The notes: a model not told the origin generated them from the letters alone. A DNA stretch of 64,000 nt from Polydactylus sextarius (GCA_016801845.1 CM028912.1:6199501-6263500), one strand, 5' to 3'; counted from the first letter of the stretch, positions 37,620 to 52,100 are shown. Program-made: numbers and translations.

Positions 37620-40190
37620 AAAAGACAAAATATTCTATTAAGTTTAGTTTTGGAATAGTGCAGTCTATGTATGACTTTGTATTGAATTAGCTGATATTTA
37701 GAGTTTATTGAACAGTTTTGTATACTGGACAGGCCCTTCTCCCATAATTGATGTGACAGTGGAACTCCCAGTTCTTTTGCCCACACCCCCTGAGATGACT
37801 GGTACTCACTGGTGTCTCAAAAGCAATGATTAAAGCAGGAAATCAAATGTTTGGAGTTTGGTTGTGAAAGAAAGACATCATAAAATTACAACTGCATGGT
37901 CTTATCGGGAAATCAGTAACATTTCCCCTTACAAAATGTCTCAGCTGTAAATATCAATAAGTGTGACTGAGGGAGGTGATGTCAAGCATGTCCAGCAGTC
38001 CAGCAGTCCAAAAACACCCCATCAGTTAGTCCTGGTTTAAACAAATGATTGCCTGTTATTGGGGCGTTTGCAGAAACATTTGGTAATACAAGGAATTTTC
38101 TTATTTGATTCAATATCTTTAAAGAATTACTAAGAACAAAATTGTAGCCCAGTAACTTGTGAGACAGTTGTACATTTTAAAAAAAAGCAATGCTGGAAGT
38201 GAGGTTTCGGACAGAGACATGGATTAAATCTTCAGCCATAGCAGAGAGGAGCAGTCATCATAAAGAAGACCAATAATAGTGCCTAAAAACAGGGACGCTG
38301 AGACCCCCACTTTTCACATTCTTCTGCAAATGAGCTTTAGAAATGTGAGGGGGTTTATCTGCCCAGACAAATGATGGAACAACTGAGTCTAGTTGTTTAA
38401 AAAAAGATAGTGGCAACTAAATAGGGAGGTTTTGAAAAAGATACAAGAACCTTGAAAGTGCAACCATTTCAACTGCATTGATGCGACCAATCACTGAGAC
38501 AGGGAGCAACTTCCATTTCCTAATACTTGCTTTTAGCTTATCCACCATATCCAAAAAAGTCAATTTCATTAAAAGTTTGGAATTTCTGGAGATCTTGAGA
38601 CCAAGGTAATTAATATGGGTAGTAACTAATTTAAATGGCAAAGTTTGTTAGTTAATTGTATATCCAGACCAATTACTAAATGTATTTATATAATTCAGGA
38701 GGTTGGGAACCGAGACCACTGGGTCTGGTAAACAGATTAATAAATCGCCAGCATACAGATTGACAAGGCTTTCAACATTACCAAACTTTAGACCATGAAT
38801 ATCTGGATGACCCCTTATACCTATTGCAAGTGGTTCCAAAGTAATATCAAAGAGAAGAGGAGAAAGAGGGTCGCCCTGCCTTACACCCCGCTGCAGCTCA
38901 AAGGGTTGGGATCTATTTGAATTGGTAAGAATAGAGGATATTGGTTTAAGATAAATTATTTTCACACATTCAATGAAATTTTCCCCAAATCCAAATTGTT
39001 TGTTATGCCTTTAACTTGTAATCCCATTTGATCTGTTCAAACGCTTTCAGGGCATCGAGAGATGAAACAGCAGCCTGTTTATTTTTCCCATGGACTGAGT
39101 ATATTGTATTTAAAAGCAAACAAACATTACAAAAGGAAAACCGGCCTGGGATAAATCCAGTCTGATTCGGGTGTACAGTTGTGGAGATATGTCTACCTAA
39201 TTTTGTAGCCAAGATTTTAGTTATTATTTTTAAATCCCCATTTAGGAGAGCAACAGGTCTGTAACTTGCAGGATCCACCTCTTCCCTACCCCCTTTCAAA
39301 AGCAAGCAAATATTTGCTTCATATAATAAACTGGGAAGTGTCTCATTACTGATAGAATCATTCACTATTCTCAGCATGAGCAGAACCATTTTGTCATAAA
39401 AAGATTTATAAAATTCACAGCCAAATCCATCTGGACCAGATGTTTTTCCAGAGGGGGAGCCTCAAATTGCATTTATAAGGTCAATTTTAGAAATTGGGGC
39501 ATCCATGACATCTCTTGCTACACTATCTAATTGAGGAACATTTAAATTGGCAAAAAAAAGTTAAAGAAATTTAGGTCAAAGGCCTTTAGTTTACAAGAAT
39601 CCAGTTCCTTATAGAAATATCTGAACAAGCATTTATCTCTCTTGAATTGGTTAGAAGTCTGCCTGACTTGGATTTTATTGAGCACATTGTTCTCATCCTT
39701 CAGACTTGAGAACATCTTTTCCAAACAAGTTATGCAGTTCTCATGGTCCAGCACTTGCGCTTCCACCGACTCAACCTTCTCCAGTCGTGCCCTATAGGAA
39801 CTTTGCACCGCCTGAAGTGTCTGCTCTAATTTATCAAACATGCCGTTGATGTGTTCAAGGATCTTGTCGAATACTTTCTATTAGATTAATGGCAGATGTT
39901 CTCTGTCGCTGTCGCTGGAGTTATGACCTGGCAGGCTACTGCTAGCACTGTTAGCATTAGCGCTAGCAGAGGCTGAGGATGGTCGAAACAACTCCATGTT
40001 TTTGGACGATTTCTTTGGCATGTCGTTGCAAAAAGTAGACTGATTAAGGCCCTCGTGTGTAAAATTATTCCAGAGGCTATTAGAATTAAACACGAGGCTG
40101 TCAAAATAGTAATTTTAGATACTGGCAAGTGGAGCCGCTGAAAGCACGTCTACTCCATGTGCTGCTCACTTGTGCTGCCAGTTGGAGTTG
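37620..40190 (-). mobile_element. Broken L1/Tx1-clade non-LTR retrotransposon
   Basis: Read on the minus strand, an ORF1-like start lies at 40021 (MPKKSSKNMELFRP), followed by a Ser/Ala-rich part and a coiled-coil part (39841 down to about 39670). After a short junction the sequence is already the region before the reverse transcriptase. The endonuclease and the rest of ORF1 are missing. RT pieces follow: SGPDGFGCEFYKSF (about 39445-39405), SYRPVALLNGDLKI, NQTGFIPGR, SLDALKAF (motif A, about 39050), GVRQGDPLSPLLF (about 38880) and a degenerate catalytic box LYAGDLL in place of YADD (about 38745). The C-terminal words FVWADKPPHISK (about 38365) and LIQYKVIHRLHYSKTKL (about 37655) end the copy. 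Frameshifts and stops break it in several places, so it cannot move by itself. The 3' tail is not defined, and the 5' limit is approximate. Confidence 0.9.
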
Positions 40191-40529
40191 ATCTTAAATC
40201 CATTTTTTTTCCTGTTGATTTTAGTCGTCTTTGTGTTTTATGTAGTTACTGCGTTGTACTTTGTCATTTTTAGTATTAAAATTCTATTTGATAATTCAAT
40301 ATAAATTAATTTTCTTACTATGTTTTCATTCTATAATTCTGCTGAAGCTGACGTTGATGCTAGAATTGCCTTGCTGAGTCCTTTAAAGGTCAAGATCTAT
40401 GTTAACCAGCCCACTTTTAAATTATTGCATTGAGTTTTGTCAACTCAAGGATTCATGCATGTGAAAACATTCTGTTTTGTTGGGTCACAGAGACTTTGTC
40501 CTTCAACTTCTGACCAAAAATCTTATCAG

Positions 40530-40740
40530 TAAATTTTTTTAGTCCAAGTCAAGATTTGTGCCAAATCTTAATGAAATTCCCTCAGGACACTTCTGAGATG
40601 ATGAGTTATCATAAAGCTAAAAATGTAGTTTGTGAGCTCATGGTGACCTTGACCTTTGACCAATGATAAACCTCTAATCAGTTCAACATTGAGTCAATTG
40701 TAGCATGTTTAAAGTATTAGGGGCATACAAACAGACATAA
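40530..40740 (-). repeat. Dispersed teleost repeat (copy 2, reverse orientation)
   Basis: The words GTGCCAAATCTTAATGAAAT, TCCCTCAGGACACTTCTGAG and GGTGACCTTGACCTTTGACC occur in the order of a common fish repeat. Related pieces are at 15325-15490 and 60600-60720. Confidence 0.6.
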
Positions 40741-40744
40741 TAAA

Positions 40745-43140
40745 GCACATAGAGCATCGTCTCATACATTAAATGTTTACATTTGGTCAGTCAGATGAGC
40801 TGTTTTACATTTTAAAGACGTCAGATGCTTCGCTGCTGTTGGTCTTAACGAGTTTAATTATATAATTTGCCATCACAAGTGTGACTTCAGATGAGCTGGA
40901 TTACAGGCCACACACCAGCTGTGACATTACGCTGCGGTCTCACTCTCACACTCGAATTACAATCCTCAACTTCTTTACAATTACTGTCAACTCTTTAACT
41001 GTGGAGGCAGGAGTCTGCTGTAGTTTTACTGCAGTAAAAGCAGGAATATCATGTAAACAGCATTAAACATTTAGCTAGACCACTAAAATGTGCATCACAA
41101 AATTGTGCTTAAAATACATTGACTTTGTTATGTTGCATCTGTTTGTTCCAGTCCAGATGTGTAACATCTGTATAAGCTGTACAACACATCTGTGCAACAC
41201 AGTTTAACTGAGATTTACAGCGACACACTAGTCTGGTACAACATATAACTCTGTAAGGTAAAGTTTGTTTTTATCTCTAGTTCTCAAGACTCACATTATT
41301 ATCCCTTATCCCTCATTGTAAACTATTAACATGATATAGCCATATATAAATATGCATAATAAAACAGACTGATGCTGTAAATAAAGTATAAGTGTCATTC
41401 CACAGTAGGTAGTGATTGTAAATATGGATCATTCTTTTATTCTTTTATTCTTTTATGACAGCGAAACTGTGACAGACAAAGTTTCCGTCAGTGCAGAGAC
41501 CACAATGCGGTTGTGATTCTCCTTTGACTTTCACTGAGGATATAAACTGAAAAGCAATGACAAAAGTCTTTGCAACATTTGCAGAACATCCTTCAAACTG
41601 AACAGAGTTTGCTGAGGATTAAATAATGTAAATTATGAAAAGAGGAAATATTCAGAAATTATGTGCAGACTTTGTCAAATGTGATCTAATTCCTGTAGTC
41701 CAGATATTTTTACAGATAAAAGACAAGAAAATTATGTGACTAATGATAATTTTTCATTAGTTTTTCACTCCTTGGTCAAACATTTTCAAGTTCCTAGTAG
41801 GATATTTGAACCAATCGCCCTCTGAATTAGTTTTTTCCAAACTCATAAAGTTGGAGCAAATATATAAACACTGACATAAGACTTCAACATGACTGTTATT
41901 CACATCAATAGTGAACTCTCTCTTTGTTTGGTTTTACTTTATATAACAGTTCTGTCTTCTTTTGTTTCACATCAAATTGGTCATACGTGGTATTGTTGCT
42001 CAATATTAATCTGAGGATGTGTTGTGGTGCTGTTTGTGCAAAATACTGCACAAACCGTTGTTATTATCTTTGTTGCTAATAATAGTTATAGTTAGTATAG
42101 GATCTGTCTGTACTCTGACAGGAGGGACTTTCCTGTGAGTGTTCATATTTGACTTCTCAACCGAAACGCTCTCTACTTTGAGGGGACGTCACTCTCACCT
42201 CTGACTCAGATGTAAGATTTAAACGTAAAGCAAAATATAAAATGAGTGTCCTAACAGTAATTTGGAAAGTCCACCGTATTCACAGTATTCATTTAGTTAA
42301 TTGTTGGTGGCAAACATTTTCACTGGAGTATTTCTGAGACTAGTTCTCTCTAAAGTTTACTCAGAACAGTGAAGAAAACTAGATAAAATATCCAGTGATT
42401 AATCTTGATAGTCCAAAACAAAAAGCATCTCAGGATGAACAAACAAGTCGATCCATGAGACTGGAGCTGCAGAAAACTTGCGTTGACATTGATTCATGTA
42501 AACTTGGACAACTAAGGCTGGAAAAAAATGTCGCCTGCTCTGATGAATCAGGATTTCTGCTGAGACAGAAGGTTTATAATTGGTGGCGTCAGAGTTTGGC
42601 AACGTCACCGTGAATCCATGGACCCACCCAACCTGTCTTATGTCAACAGTCCCGGTCTGAGGTGGCGTTAGTGGTGTTGGGAACCTTTTTCTTGGCACAG
42701 TCTGGATCATTTAAAACCACATACAGGATGTGGTAGAATGGGCCTGAAGTAGTTAGTAAGCTTTTATATTTATATTTAATTAATCATTCTGTTAATGAAA
42801 ACAGTGTCTAAGCTAAATTAGGTGCTAATGTTAATTATATTGATTGAAATGTGATGTTTTGCTTCTGTAAACACAAACGCAAGAAGGAAAATTATCTTAT
42901 CACACATTAGACAAATGAATGGATCCTTAAGTGAGCTGTTCTTAATAAAGTGAAAGTCGTTAGTGTGTGTGTGTGTATGTGTGTGTATTTGTGTGTATGT
43001 GTGTGTGTTTCAGACACTGAAATCAGATTAGAGCCACAGACCCCATTCACATTGTGGTGATAACTGAGGACGAAACACCCCGAACACACACTCACACACG
43101 TTGTCGAGCGCTTGGTTAGGCGGGCACTTAAGGTTGGAAA
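40745..43140. other. Intergenic stretch upstream of itga4
   Basis: No coding exon is recognised. A compound GT tract (about 42965-43008) lies near its right end. The region may contain distal regulatory sequence of itga4, but no specific element can be supported. Confidence 0.5.
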
Positions 43141-43147
43141 GGAGACA

Positions 43148-43148
<1 letters not shown>

Positions 43149-43206
<58 letters not shown>
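43149..43206. repeat. (AC)n microsatellite upstream of itga4
   Basis: A perfect AC run of 58 bp at the left border of the CpG-rich block. Confidence 0.97.
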
Positions 43207-43209
<3 letters not shown>

Positions 43210-43598
43210 CACGGAGTCAGGGAGAGGGAGGGTCTCCGCGCGCTCACTTCTCATTTTCCCTGACTTCATCTGAGACTCATCAGATGAACTTTACTCCCCC
43301 TTTTTCCTTTTTGAGGTTTCTCAGTTTTTTTTTTTTCTCTTTTTGTTTCATCACTTTTCAGTGTGTCAGAGAATCCCCGAAGCCTCGTGCGCCGTTTCCT
43401 CGCGCTGACGCTCAGCCGGGTCCACGCGCTACACACTCACCCCCCCCACACACACACACACATATGCTTGACTGAAGGAGCAACAGTTGATTTCATCAGC
43501 GTGGACCGACGCGGATTTTAACGGATACTTCTTGACTATTTGAGCCTCCGGTACCGACTGGATCCACAGTTTGAACCGGGATACCTGCTGTCTGAACG
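43207..43598 (+). promoter_or_regulatory. itga4: CpG-rich putative itga4 promoter and noncoding first exon
   Basis: This is the densest CpG cluster in the window, with words such as CTCCGCGCGCTC, CGTGCGCCG, CTCGCGCTGACGC and GGACCGACGCGG. It lies 1.1 kb before the coding start. The coding exon opens with a true splice acceptor (TGTTGTTTCCTTCAG, ending at 44707), so a 5' exon must lie upstream. A moderate donor, GAACG|GTACCG, ends at 43598. The exact start and donor are uncertain. Confidence 0.45.
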
Positions 43599-44720
43599 GT
43601 ACCGTAACCTTTCCGTTAGACTGACTCTTAGTCTGTTCATAAACTAGTGGAAAGAAGTTAAGGAAAGTTAGATATTAGGTGCCATTTATGTGAATGAATT
43701 GTTCATTTAAAATTAAAATTATTAATAATGTTATTTAATATCAATTTCCGTTCAACTTCATGTCATTAGACTTTTCTTAATTAAAAATCTTGAACTAAAA
43801 CATTATGTTTCATTAACACCTATGTGTTAATGAAACACTTGTTTCAGTAAGTTTTATTGAAAAAGACCGAAAAACCTCATATTTCAGCCTCTTGAACAGA
43901 AGTTTTATAGTTTATAGAAGTTTTCTTTACTAATTGAATTAATGAAATGTCAATGTCCCACAACAAATATCTTATCAACCACCTTTTACTGAACATTTCA
44001 AGCTGAGTAAAAAAAAATCCCTTTAATGAATGCCAATTAATAAAATGATTGATAATAACAAGAACAAAGGGAGTTAAAGCAACAGTGTAACGTTTAGAGG
44101 GTGTAGCTGTTCCCACCCCAAAGTTAAAGTAGCTGCATATAAAGATTACAAGAGTGTTGTTATCATTGTTGTCATTTTACTACATTTACTAATGAATGTC
44201 CAGAAATATTCAACTGTATCTTTAAAAACTGAGATGTTGTCTTGTTGTCTAATGTCTTTGAGAGTTTGGTATAAATTCTTTATCTTTGTAAGTTAAATAT
44301 CAATTAATGAACATAATCGTAGTAAATACTTGTTATATTTCACCAAAATGATCAGTATAAATTGATCCCTGACAACGAAAAGCATCATATCCTCACATTT
44401 GATGTGAGAATGTGAAAATAGTTAAATGTTTGTTGATTATCTGTTTCCTGTTGATTCAATGTCTAATCATTGGAGGTCTGTTCTCTCCACATCTCACCCC
44501 CAAGATGTTTTCTGAGTCATTTTACACACCTGTCATCCAGATTTATAAACTGCTGGATCTTCATTAGTGTTTTAAATAAAGTTGAGTTTTTTAGAGTTTT
44601 TTATTAGAGTTTGAACAAAGATTGAGATGGAAACGTCATCATCTGTCTTTGATTCCTTGACTTGAAGTTGTGATTATTGACTTGTGTCTCTCTGTTGTTT
44701 CCTTCAGTGCATCCTCCAGC

Positions 44721-46137
44721 ATGTTTCTGTCAGCGTTCAGCAACGTGTGTGCTCACTGCCGCCTGGTCCTGGTGCTGATTCTGGTCCAGGTTCAGGTCTT
44801 GAACCTGTTGATCTCCCCTGTAGTAGGATACAATCTGGATCAGGACCACAGTCTGGAGTTCAGCGGTCCGTCGTCATCCATGTTTGGATACTCGGTCCTG
44901 CTGCATCATCACAAAACTCACAAATGGTATATTGATCTGGTATTGATAAGTAGTATTTATTGCTTATTTTCTTGGATCAGCATGATGATGTCATCAGCAG
45001 TCTCCATGACAGTTCAGTTGAATCACTGGGTGTTTATATGATGCTGATGATGAAATTTGACCTTAAAGATAAACAACCTCTGCTTCCATAGAGCTACACA
45101 GTATATTTAATTTAATTTAATTTAATTATAGTGATGATGCTTCATCAGCTGCCATATGAACAGAGGTACTGAGTATGTGTGTGTGTGTGTTTGCATGCTA
45201 ATTTTCAGTTCTCGACATTGACAAAAGCTCTTTGATGCCTCAGACACAGATGCCATTCAGACACTGAACAGACTCTGTCTCTCTCTTTCTCTCTCAGGTT
45301 GGTGGTTGGAGCTCCAGTAGCGAACTCATCCCTCAGTCCATCCGTTCATTCTCCAGGAGCTGTTTTCCGCTGCAACATCTCGTCTGAGTCTCGCCACTGC
45401 CACCAATTGCAAGCCGTGTGTGTTTTAAAAAAAAATCTGTGTTTACCATCATTCATTTTATTTGAGCCCAAAAAAAAAACAGACGAGGCAAGGTCGTTAA
45501 ACATTTGTTATAGAGTGATCTCACCTGATAAAGTGACGCAAACTGGCCAATATACACGCAAAGTGCACATTCCTGATAGGTTACTTTGTACCATGAAAGC
45601 TTTATTTCAGCTATCTACCTCGCAATTGTCATGACAAAAGATAAAGCGATCGCCACCTTGATAACTCTGCAGAGGCGGAAAATCCCACGTTGTGGGTTTA
45701 GTAGCAACTGTGCAAAGGATAAATGTGACAAATCTTACAATATTACAAGCAATTTTTACACTTGGCTACAATGTTTCCATCTTAGTATCTGTGCAGTCTG
45801 TTGGATTGTTTTAATGTGGAAATATTTTCAATCTAAACAAGTTTCGAAGATGCCTGATATTTACAGGACAGAGATTTATTCAAAGATTGAATTAATCGAC
45901 TTAAATTACACTGACCTGTTGCTCAGACTGGTTTTTTGGGGTCATATGTTCACCATACAAACCTTTCTATGCTCTTTGGACCAGCTGTGATACAGCTCAA
46001 TTAAATTGAGTATAATATATTTGTCTTTGTGTGTAGATGTGTTGAGCTGTGGGAAGACGTGTGAACCAGAGAGTGATCATCAGTGGCTGGGAGTCAGTCT
46101 GTCCAGACAACCTGGACACGATGGAGGAAATATCCTG

Positions 46138-46190
<53 letters not shown>

Positions 46191-49100
46191 ACACTCTTTC
46201 TGTCTGAGTTTCTATGGTGTATAAACAGATGAGGGAACAAAGACGAACAAAGCTGTGCCTGATCATGACTGTGACTTTTAGGAGAACTCATTTGGCTTTT
46301 TTTGTTGTTGGACATTAACCTCCTATGTCTGAATCACAAGCGTCAAATGATATCTTTATGAAGGAGCACAAATAATGTAATTTTGATTCATTTTAGTGCC
46401 AGTGAATAAACTGGCATAATGTGAGATCCTGTCACCTGGACACATGACGATGAAATGGCTAACATTAGCTAGCTAGCCCTCTTTATCTCCATAAAAACAG
46501 GAAGAGCATTCATTTAGACTATAAGGAGTTATGAAGTGCTCTAGGGCTGCACAATATCTCGAAAATATTGCAGTATTAACATGAACTGCAATACACATCA
46601 CATTTTTGTCCTAATGTCTGTGTAGTCTACTCACTGTCTAAGGTCTGTTAGCTGCAAATTCAAAGCAGAAAGACATTAACCAGGTATATTTATTTAAGTA
46701 TTTTAATGTATTAAGTATATTTATTTAATATGTCATATCATCATTGTCACATATTTCAAGTTATCCTAATATCATTAAGCTCTAATGAGCTCCATGAAAA
46801 CAACACTGAACCTTAACTTTGAGTCGCCTGCTTGTGATGCTGTTTCCACACAATGTGTTGTAAAAAATGTTTTATCCTCTTATGAAAGTAGTTACAGCAT
46901 CATTGGAGTTTATATTCCTTAGACAAGAAATGACAAGAGATGAGAGATAAGAGTTATTCAGCAGCAGATAAAGATGTAAATCCATCATTGATGAAGCCTA
47001 AGGAGAAGCTGCAGACACATGATTAAAGCCATTAAGGAGCTTTTACATAACATCTCATGTCTGAAAGAAGCTTTAAATCCATTACGCAGTGTGTGAAACA
47101 TTACTGCAGGGGTAAAACAAATACAGCAGGGGCTGACAATGTTCAACACACACACTCACACTGAGTCTCTGTCCCTGTGTCATGGGAGTAACAACACTCT
47201 GCTGCTAACTTGTGATTGTGTTATTGACAGTAATGAGTCTGTCACATGTTGTTTGCGTGTTTACATCGTGTGTGTGTGTTCGTGTCTGTGCGTGTGTCTG
47301 TGTGTGTGTTCAGGCTTGTGCTCACCGCTGGAAGAACGTTTTCTACTCAAAGAAAGACACTCAGAGCAACAAGTTGCCTCACGGAGTCTGTTATCGCTTT
47401 GGCAGCGACCTGAGACACAGTCAACCCATGATCCCCTGTTACAGAGGTATAAAACAAACACCCATATTAAATATTAGGTCTTTTTTAATTTTTTTTTCCT
47501 AAATAAAGGGAGTGTTTTTCTCACTGCTGTGTGAGAAGGGTCTTTTTTGCCCCTGATTTTGTACAGTCAGAAAAACACAAGATAAAATACCACAGCTCAC
47601 TTAAGCCAGGAATCATTTTTTGATCCAGTTGCTTTCGGCAGTGAAGCGATGAGCAATTTAAAAACTTCTGAAGCTTATCAGCGCTGCCACAGAAGTAAAA
47701 TTGGGCGCGTTTTATTAAAGGAGGTGGAAGAAATCTTTTTATTTTTCAAAGCAGACATGAAGCCAAGTCAAAGACTCAGAGTCCCACATCGCTACGTCAC
47801 CGTCGTCCAGGCCAAGTCCTCAGGTCGTCCTCCCATCACTTACTGGTGGATGTGTGTCTTCAGGGAAATGTCTCTGAAGCTGCTGAAATGCTTGTGCAGT
47901 GAGGAAAGTTATGGGCTTGAATTCACTATAAAGCTCTGTAAAGCCAAACTGCAGAATGAGACGATAAGTCTTCATAGTTTCAACGTGAATTTAGAATTGT
48001 TGCTTTAAATAATGTGACACCTTTTAATGATTAATGGCTGTAAAAATAGAGACCCTGCTGTGGTTTTAATGCAGATATGTGTCCAGTTCTTGCTTCATTC
48101 ACATGTGCATGTGAAAGCAGCAGCTGTGCAGCAGCAGGAGGAAATCATCTGGTGTGTTTTTTTTTCTTCATATGTTGTTTGTTCACCTTTGCCTCTCAAT
48201 ACGATTCTTCTCTATGTCTCTTGCAGACCACCAGAGGACGATCGGTACAGGTTACGGGTCATGTCAGGCCGGTATTTCGAATTTCATGACAGAGGTCAGT
48301 AACAAAACCTCCCAAAAAAAAAAAACTCAAAAAAGCAGAATGAATTTAACCTGTCATTGTTGTCTAATTTATAACTCCACAAGTACATGATGTTTTTAAA
48401 AGCTGGAGCACACAGACAGAAACATCTGCTCTTTTCTTGGTCCTCTTCATGCTGTCGACATGTAGAAATTCATTTTCACTATATCTGAAAAAAACTTCTG
48501 AATTTCCTGTGTGTGATGTTTCCTGTCATAAGTTTTAGGAAACTACAATTTTGTGATATTTATAGATCTGTTTATCTCTCAGAATCTGATCATCATGGGG
48601 GCTCCGGGGTCGTCGTTTTGGACGGGGTCTGTTGTGGTTTTTAACACGACCAGTGGTACGGTGTCTGCGTACCTGGACGATGAAAATGGATCAGTCAGCT
48701 ATGGAAGCTACTTGGGTAAATGCTACAACTAATAAAACCACTGTATCTGTACTAAAACTGTAGCCAGTGCTGTTAAAGCTACTGCACTGGAGCTACAGAA
48801 AGTACTGAAACCACCTTTAATACAACAGAATATCGATGCACAAATACTGAAAACTGCTGTTTATATTATCATCTGTTTGCCATAAACATTTCCTGGTACA
48901 GTTTGAACAAAAATAATCAAAAATATTCATATTTTGATTCGATGTTGCATTATTTAAAAAAAAGCAAGGATCCAGTTTTTAGTTGTTCCGATTTGCTTCA
49001 GCCACAATCATCTTTTTAGTCTTAACCTCTTTTTTCTTCTGACATAAAGATTTAACTACAAAGGTTGTGATTCTGACTCTGAATGTGAACAGAACCCGTC

Positions 49101-52100
49101 ACAAAGAGCAGCAGCTCAAAGACTTCCTGTGTTGCTGCTTCGCTGCTGATGTGTTTTCACCCTGCAGCCTTTATGGACAACATTTGATAAAACCCAGCTG
49201 CATGAAGCACAGTTGTATGAGACAGTTGTTTTGGAGTCAGTAATGCAAATCTTCTTCCTTATTGTAGCACCTCAGCCAGGGAATATGGGAATATGTAACA
49301 TTTGGAAATCTACATGTTTAAAAATGTTTAAAATTTAATGATATCCAACACATTGGAAATTAATCACCATCCCAAATTCACCCGGTCAAATCACTGAATA
49401 AATTTAATTATCACTTAATTAAGTAGATGGTGGATCTAAGGATTTAACTGCTTACTTCATATGTTCAAAGTATAGTAGTGTAGTTGGGTCTCTTGCTGTC
49501 GTTCACATTTACACAGACGTTTATATTAAAAGCAAAGCTTTCACAATAAAAGTGTTCATCAGGAGACTTTTATTTTGAAGAAGTATAGAGATTTAATTGT
49601 GCGTCGTTAGTGCTGTGCTATAGTCCAGTCAATCCGTCTGAAATGTTGGTGCAAGAGGAAACAAAACAGCTGTGTTGTGAAAAGAAACAAGACATTTTAT
49701 GTTGCATCAGCAGGATTTTAATCATCATAGTTATTTATTGCTCAGCCCCCCTATGATTATCACCACTTAATATCGAAAAAAACAAGCAGCAGCTTGAAGA
49801 GTTTTTGGTTCGATAATGAGGAGCGATGGAGCAGAGAGAGAAGGGACAGAACCGAGACAGTTTTTCTTCATGTGCATGTGTTACTTATCTCAGTTTCACT
49901 TGAAGTGCTGCATTTGAAAAGAAAACCAGCTGCAGATGTGCTGTTTCTTTCTGTCTTTTTTTTTTTTAAACTTAACTTCTTCTACCTGACTCTTTGTTCT
50001 TAACATCTTTAAGCTGAAAGTGGGATTGTTGTGACTGTGGAGGCTGTTAAACACTTTTTATATGAAGTTATAGCCTGTGTTATTACCACTGACAGCTATG
50101 GTAGCAAGGATATTCAGAAATGTTTATTTATGGGAAAAAGTAAATTTTTAGTTCAGTAGAAATTGCTGAAAAAATAGAACAATAATGAATAACTTCTTAA
50201 GTTACTATTATTGTGAAACAGACTTCATAAACAGTGCATCTAAAAGCTTGTGTAAAGAAACAATACTGTCACCTCTCAGTTTTTGTACTGAACAAGATGT
50301 ACAGGAAGCTGAGCAGTAAAAAGGTGTTATGTTCTTTTTAGCCAAAAACATTTTCCTCTTAAAGATGACATGGGAACATGAACGTATGAAAACCACTTGC
50401 AAAATAATGATCATGTTTGAAAGATGTGGTTTGTGCAACTTTCTCCTAACCCCCTCCTCAGACACACACACACATATATGCACACATGCTGCTTGTGATT
50501 GTACAATCACTTTGCACTGTTACTTCCCGGAAACACTATGCATCAAAGAAGAGTAACTGTAACTTGCTGTGTTCTCACACTTCACAGAAATCTTTATACA
50601 GGTGAAAGATAGAGTCATTGATTTGGGTTAATTTCAGTAGTTACCTCATTCTCACTGCCACAATTATATACAGCTTGTTGCTGTTTAGCTTAGGTTTTAT
50701 ATTGATCTATAACATCCTGGACTCCCCTAACCTAATCTCTTTACTAAGAAGAAGATTTTAGTAGATTAGAAGTTGTGGTTAAAGCTTACGTTTGTTCCTC
50801 TGTGTAGTGACTTTATCTTGACTTAATTACTTCATATACATTGAACTTGTTTAGTCTAGTAGTTCTCAACCAAGGGCAAGGCCCCCCCAACGGGTCACAA
50901 GATAAGAGTGGTCGTTAGATGTTTAATGGTACAGGAAAGAGGTAAAAAAAAACCTATGTTAGACACTTTTTGGGGTGTGTGTGTGTGTCTCTCTCTGGGT
51001 GTTTGTGTTTTGATTAAACTTCAAACACTTATTCTAAGGAAGTTTCTGAGGAGTGATGAAGAAAAATAAACTTGAGCAAGGCAGACGGACACTGGCAACA
51101 TGTTAGTTAACAGATACATGTTACATGTACATGTTAAGGACAGTATAGAGAGGAGAAGCTCCAAACAGACTTGGAAATGGGAAATTTAGCTGTGTAATTT
51201 GGAAATGGAAATGGAAATAATCAAGCAACGTAGAAGTATCTTGAAATTTTACTTCATTTCTATTGTTGTTCAGGTTATGCTGTTGGAGCCGGTCACTTCC
51301 TGAGCACTTCGTCTGAGGAGGTGGTGGGTGGGGCGCCACAGTACTACCAGAAAGGAAAGGTAAGACTTGTTCACCTGTTTATGTTACCAAATGTCTGTGT
51401 GGTTGTAGTGTTTGTATTGATATTGTGTGGTGTGTTGTGTTGTGTTATGTTGCTGTTTTCACTGACATAAGTGTGTTTGTGTCTGTGTGTGTGTGATGTC
51501 CAGGTCTTCATTTTCACAGTAGAAAACAACTTGCTACGCGTCATCTCTGAAGTGGCCGGAAAAGAGGTAAGTAGCCGTTTAGCATTAGCATCCACCATCC
51601 AGAATAATGGAATACTTAGCATTTAGCATGTTTATGTGTGTCTTTGTAGTTGGGAGCTTACTTCGGCTCCAGTTTGTGTGTGGTGGATCTGAATGCAGAT
51701 GGTTTGTCAGATCTGTTGGTTGGTGCTCCAATGGCCACGGGCGTCACCAGGGAGGAGGGACGAGTTCATGTTTACATCAACCAGGGACAGGTGCATACAC
51801 ACACACAAGTTTTATATATTAAGAGCAATGCTGTTGAAATGAACATGCAACATTAAAATAAGACTCAGTTTGAAACAGAAACAGGGACATGGAAATAGAA
51901 ATTATAATGATGATGATGTAGAAACAGCTGTTGAACCAAATGTCACATGTCAAAAAGTCAGTACTTTTAATGTTGTGAACATTTTCAAAAACATTTTATG
52001 ACTACTCTGCTACGTTTACTAAGTGGGAAAGACTGTTAAACCCCTCCACAACTTCTGTTTTTAAAGCAGAAGTGAAAATTACACCATAAACTTACAAAAT

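Noticed and set aside
39003..39389. Possible functional reverse transcriptase gene
   Set aside because: Frames are short and interrupted, the catalytic box is changed to YAGD and the endonuclease is missing.
47649..48008. 119-codon open frame in itga4 intron 4
   Set aside because: It lies between well-defined exons, has no acceptor or donor in frame and does not match integrin sequence.
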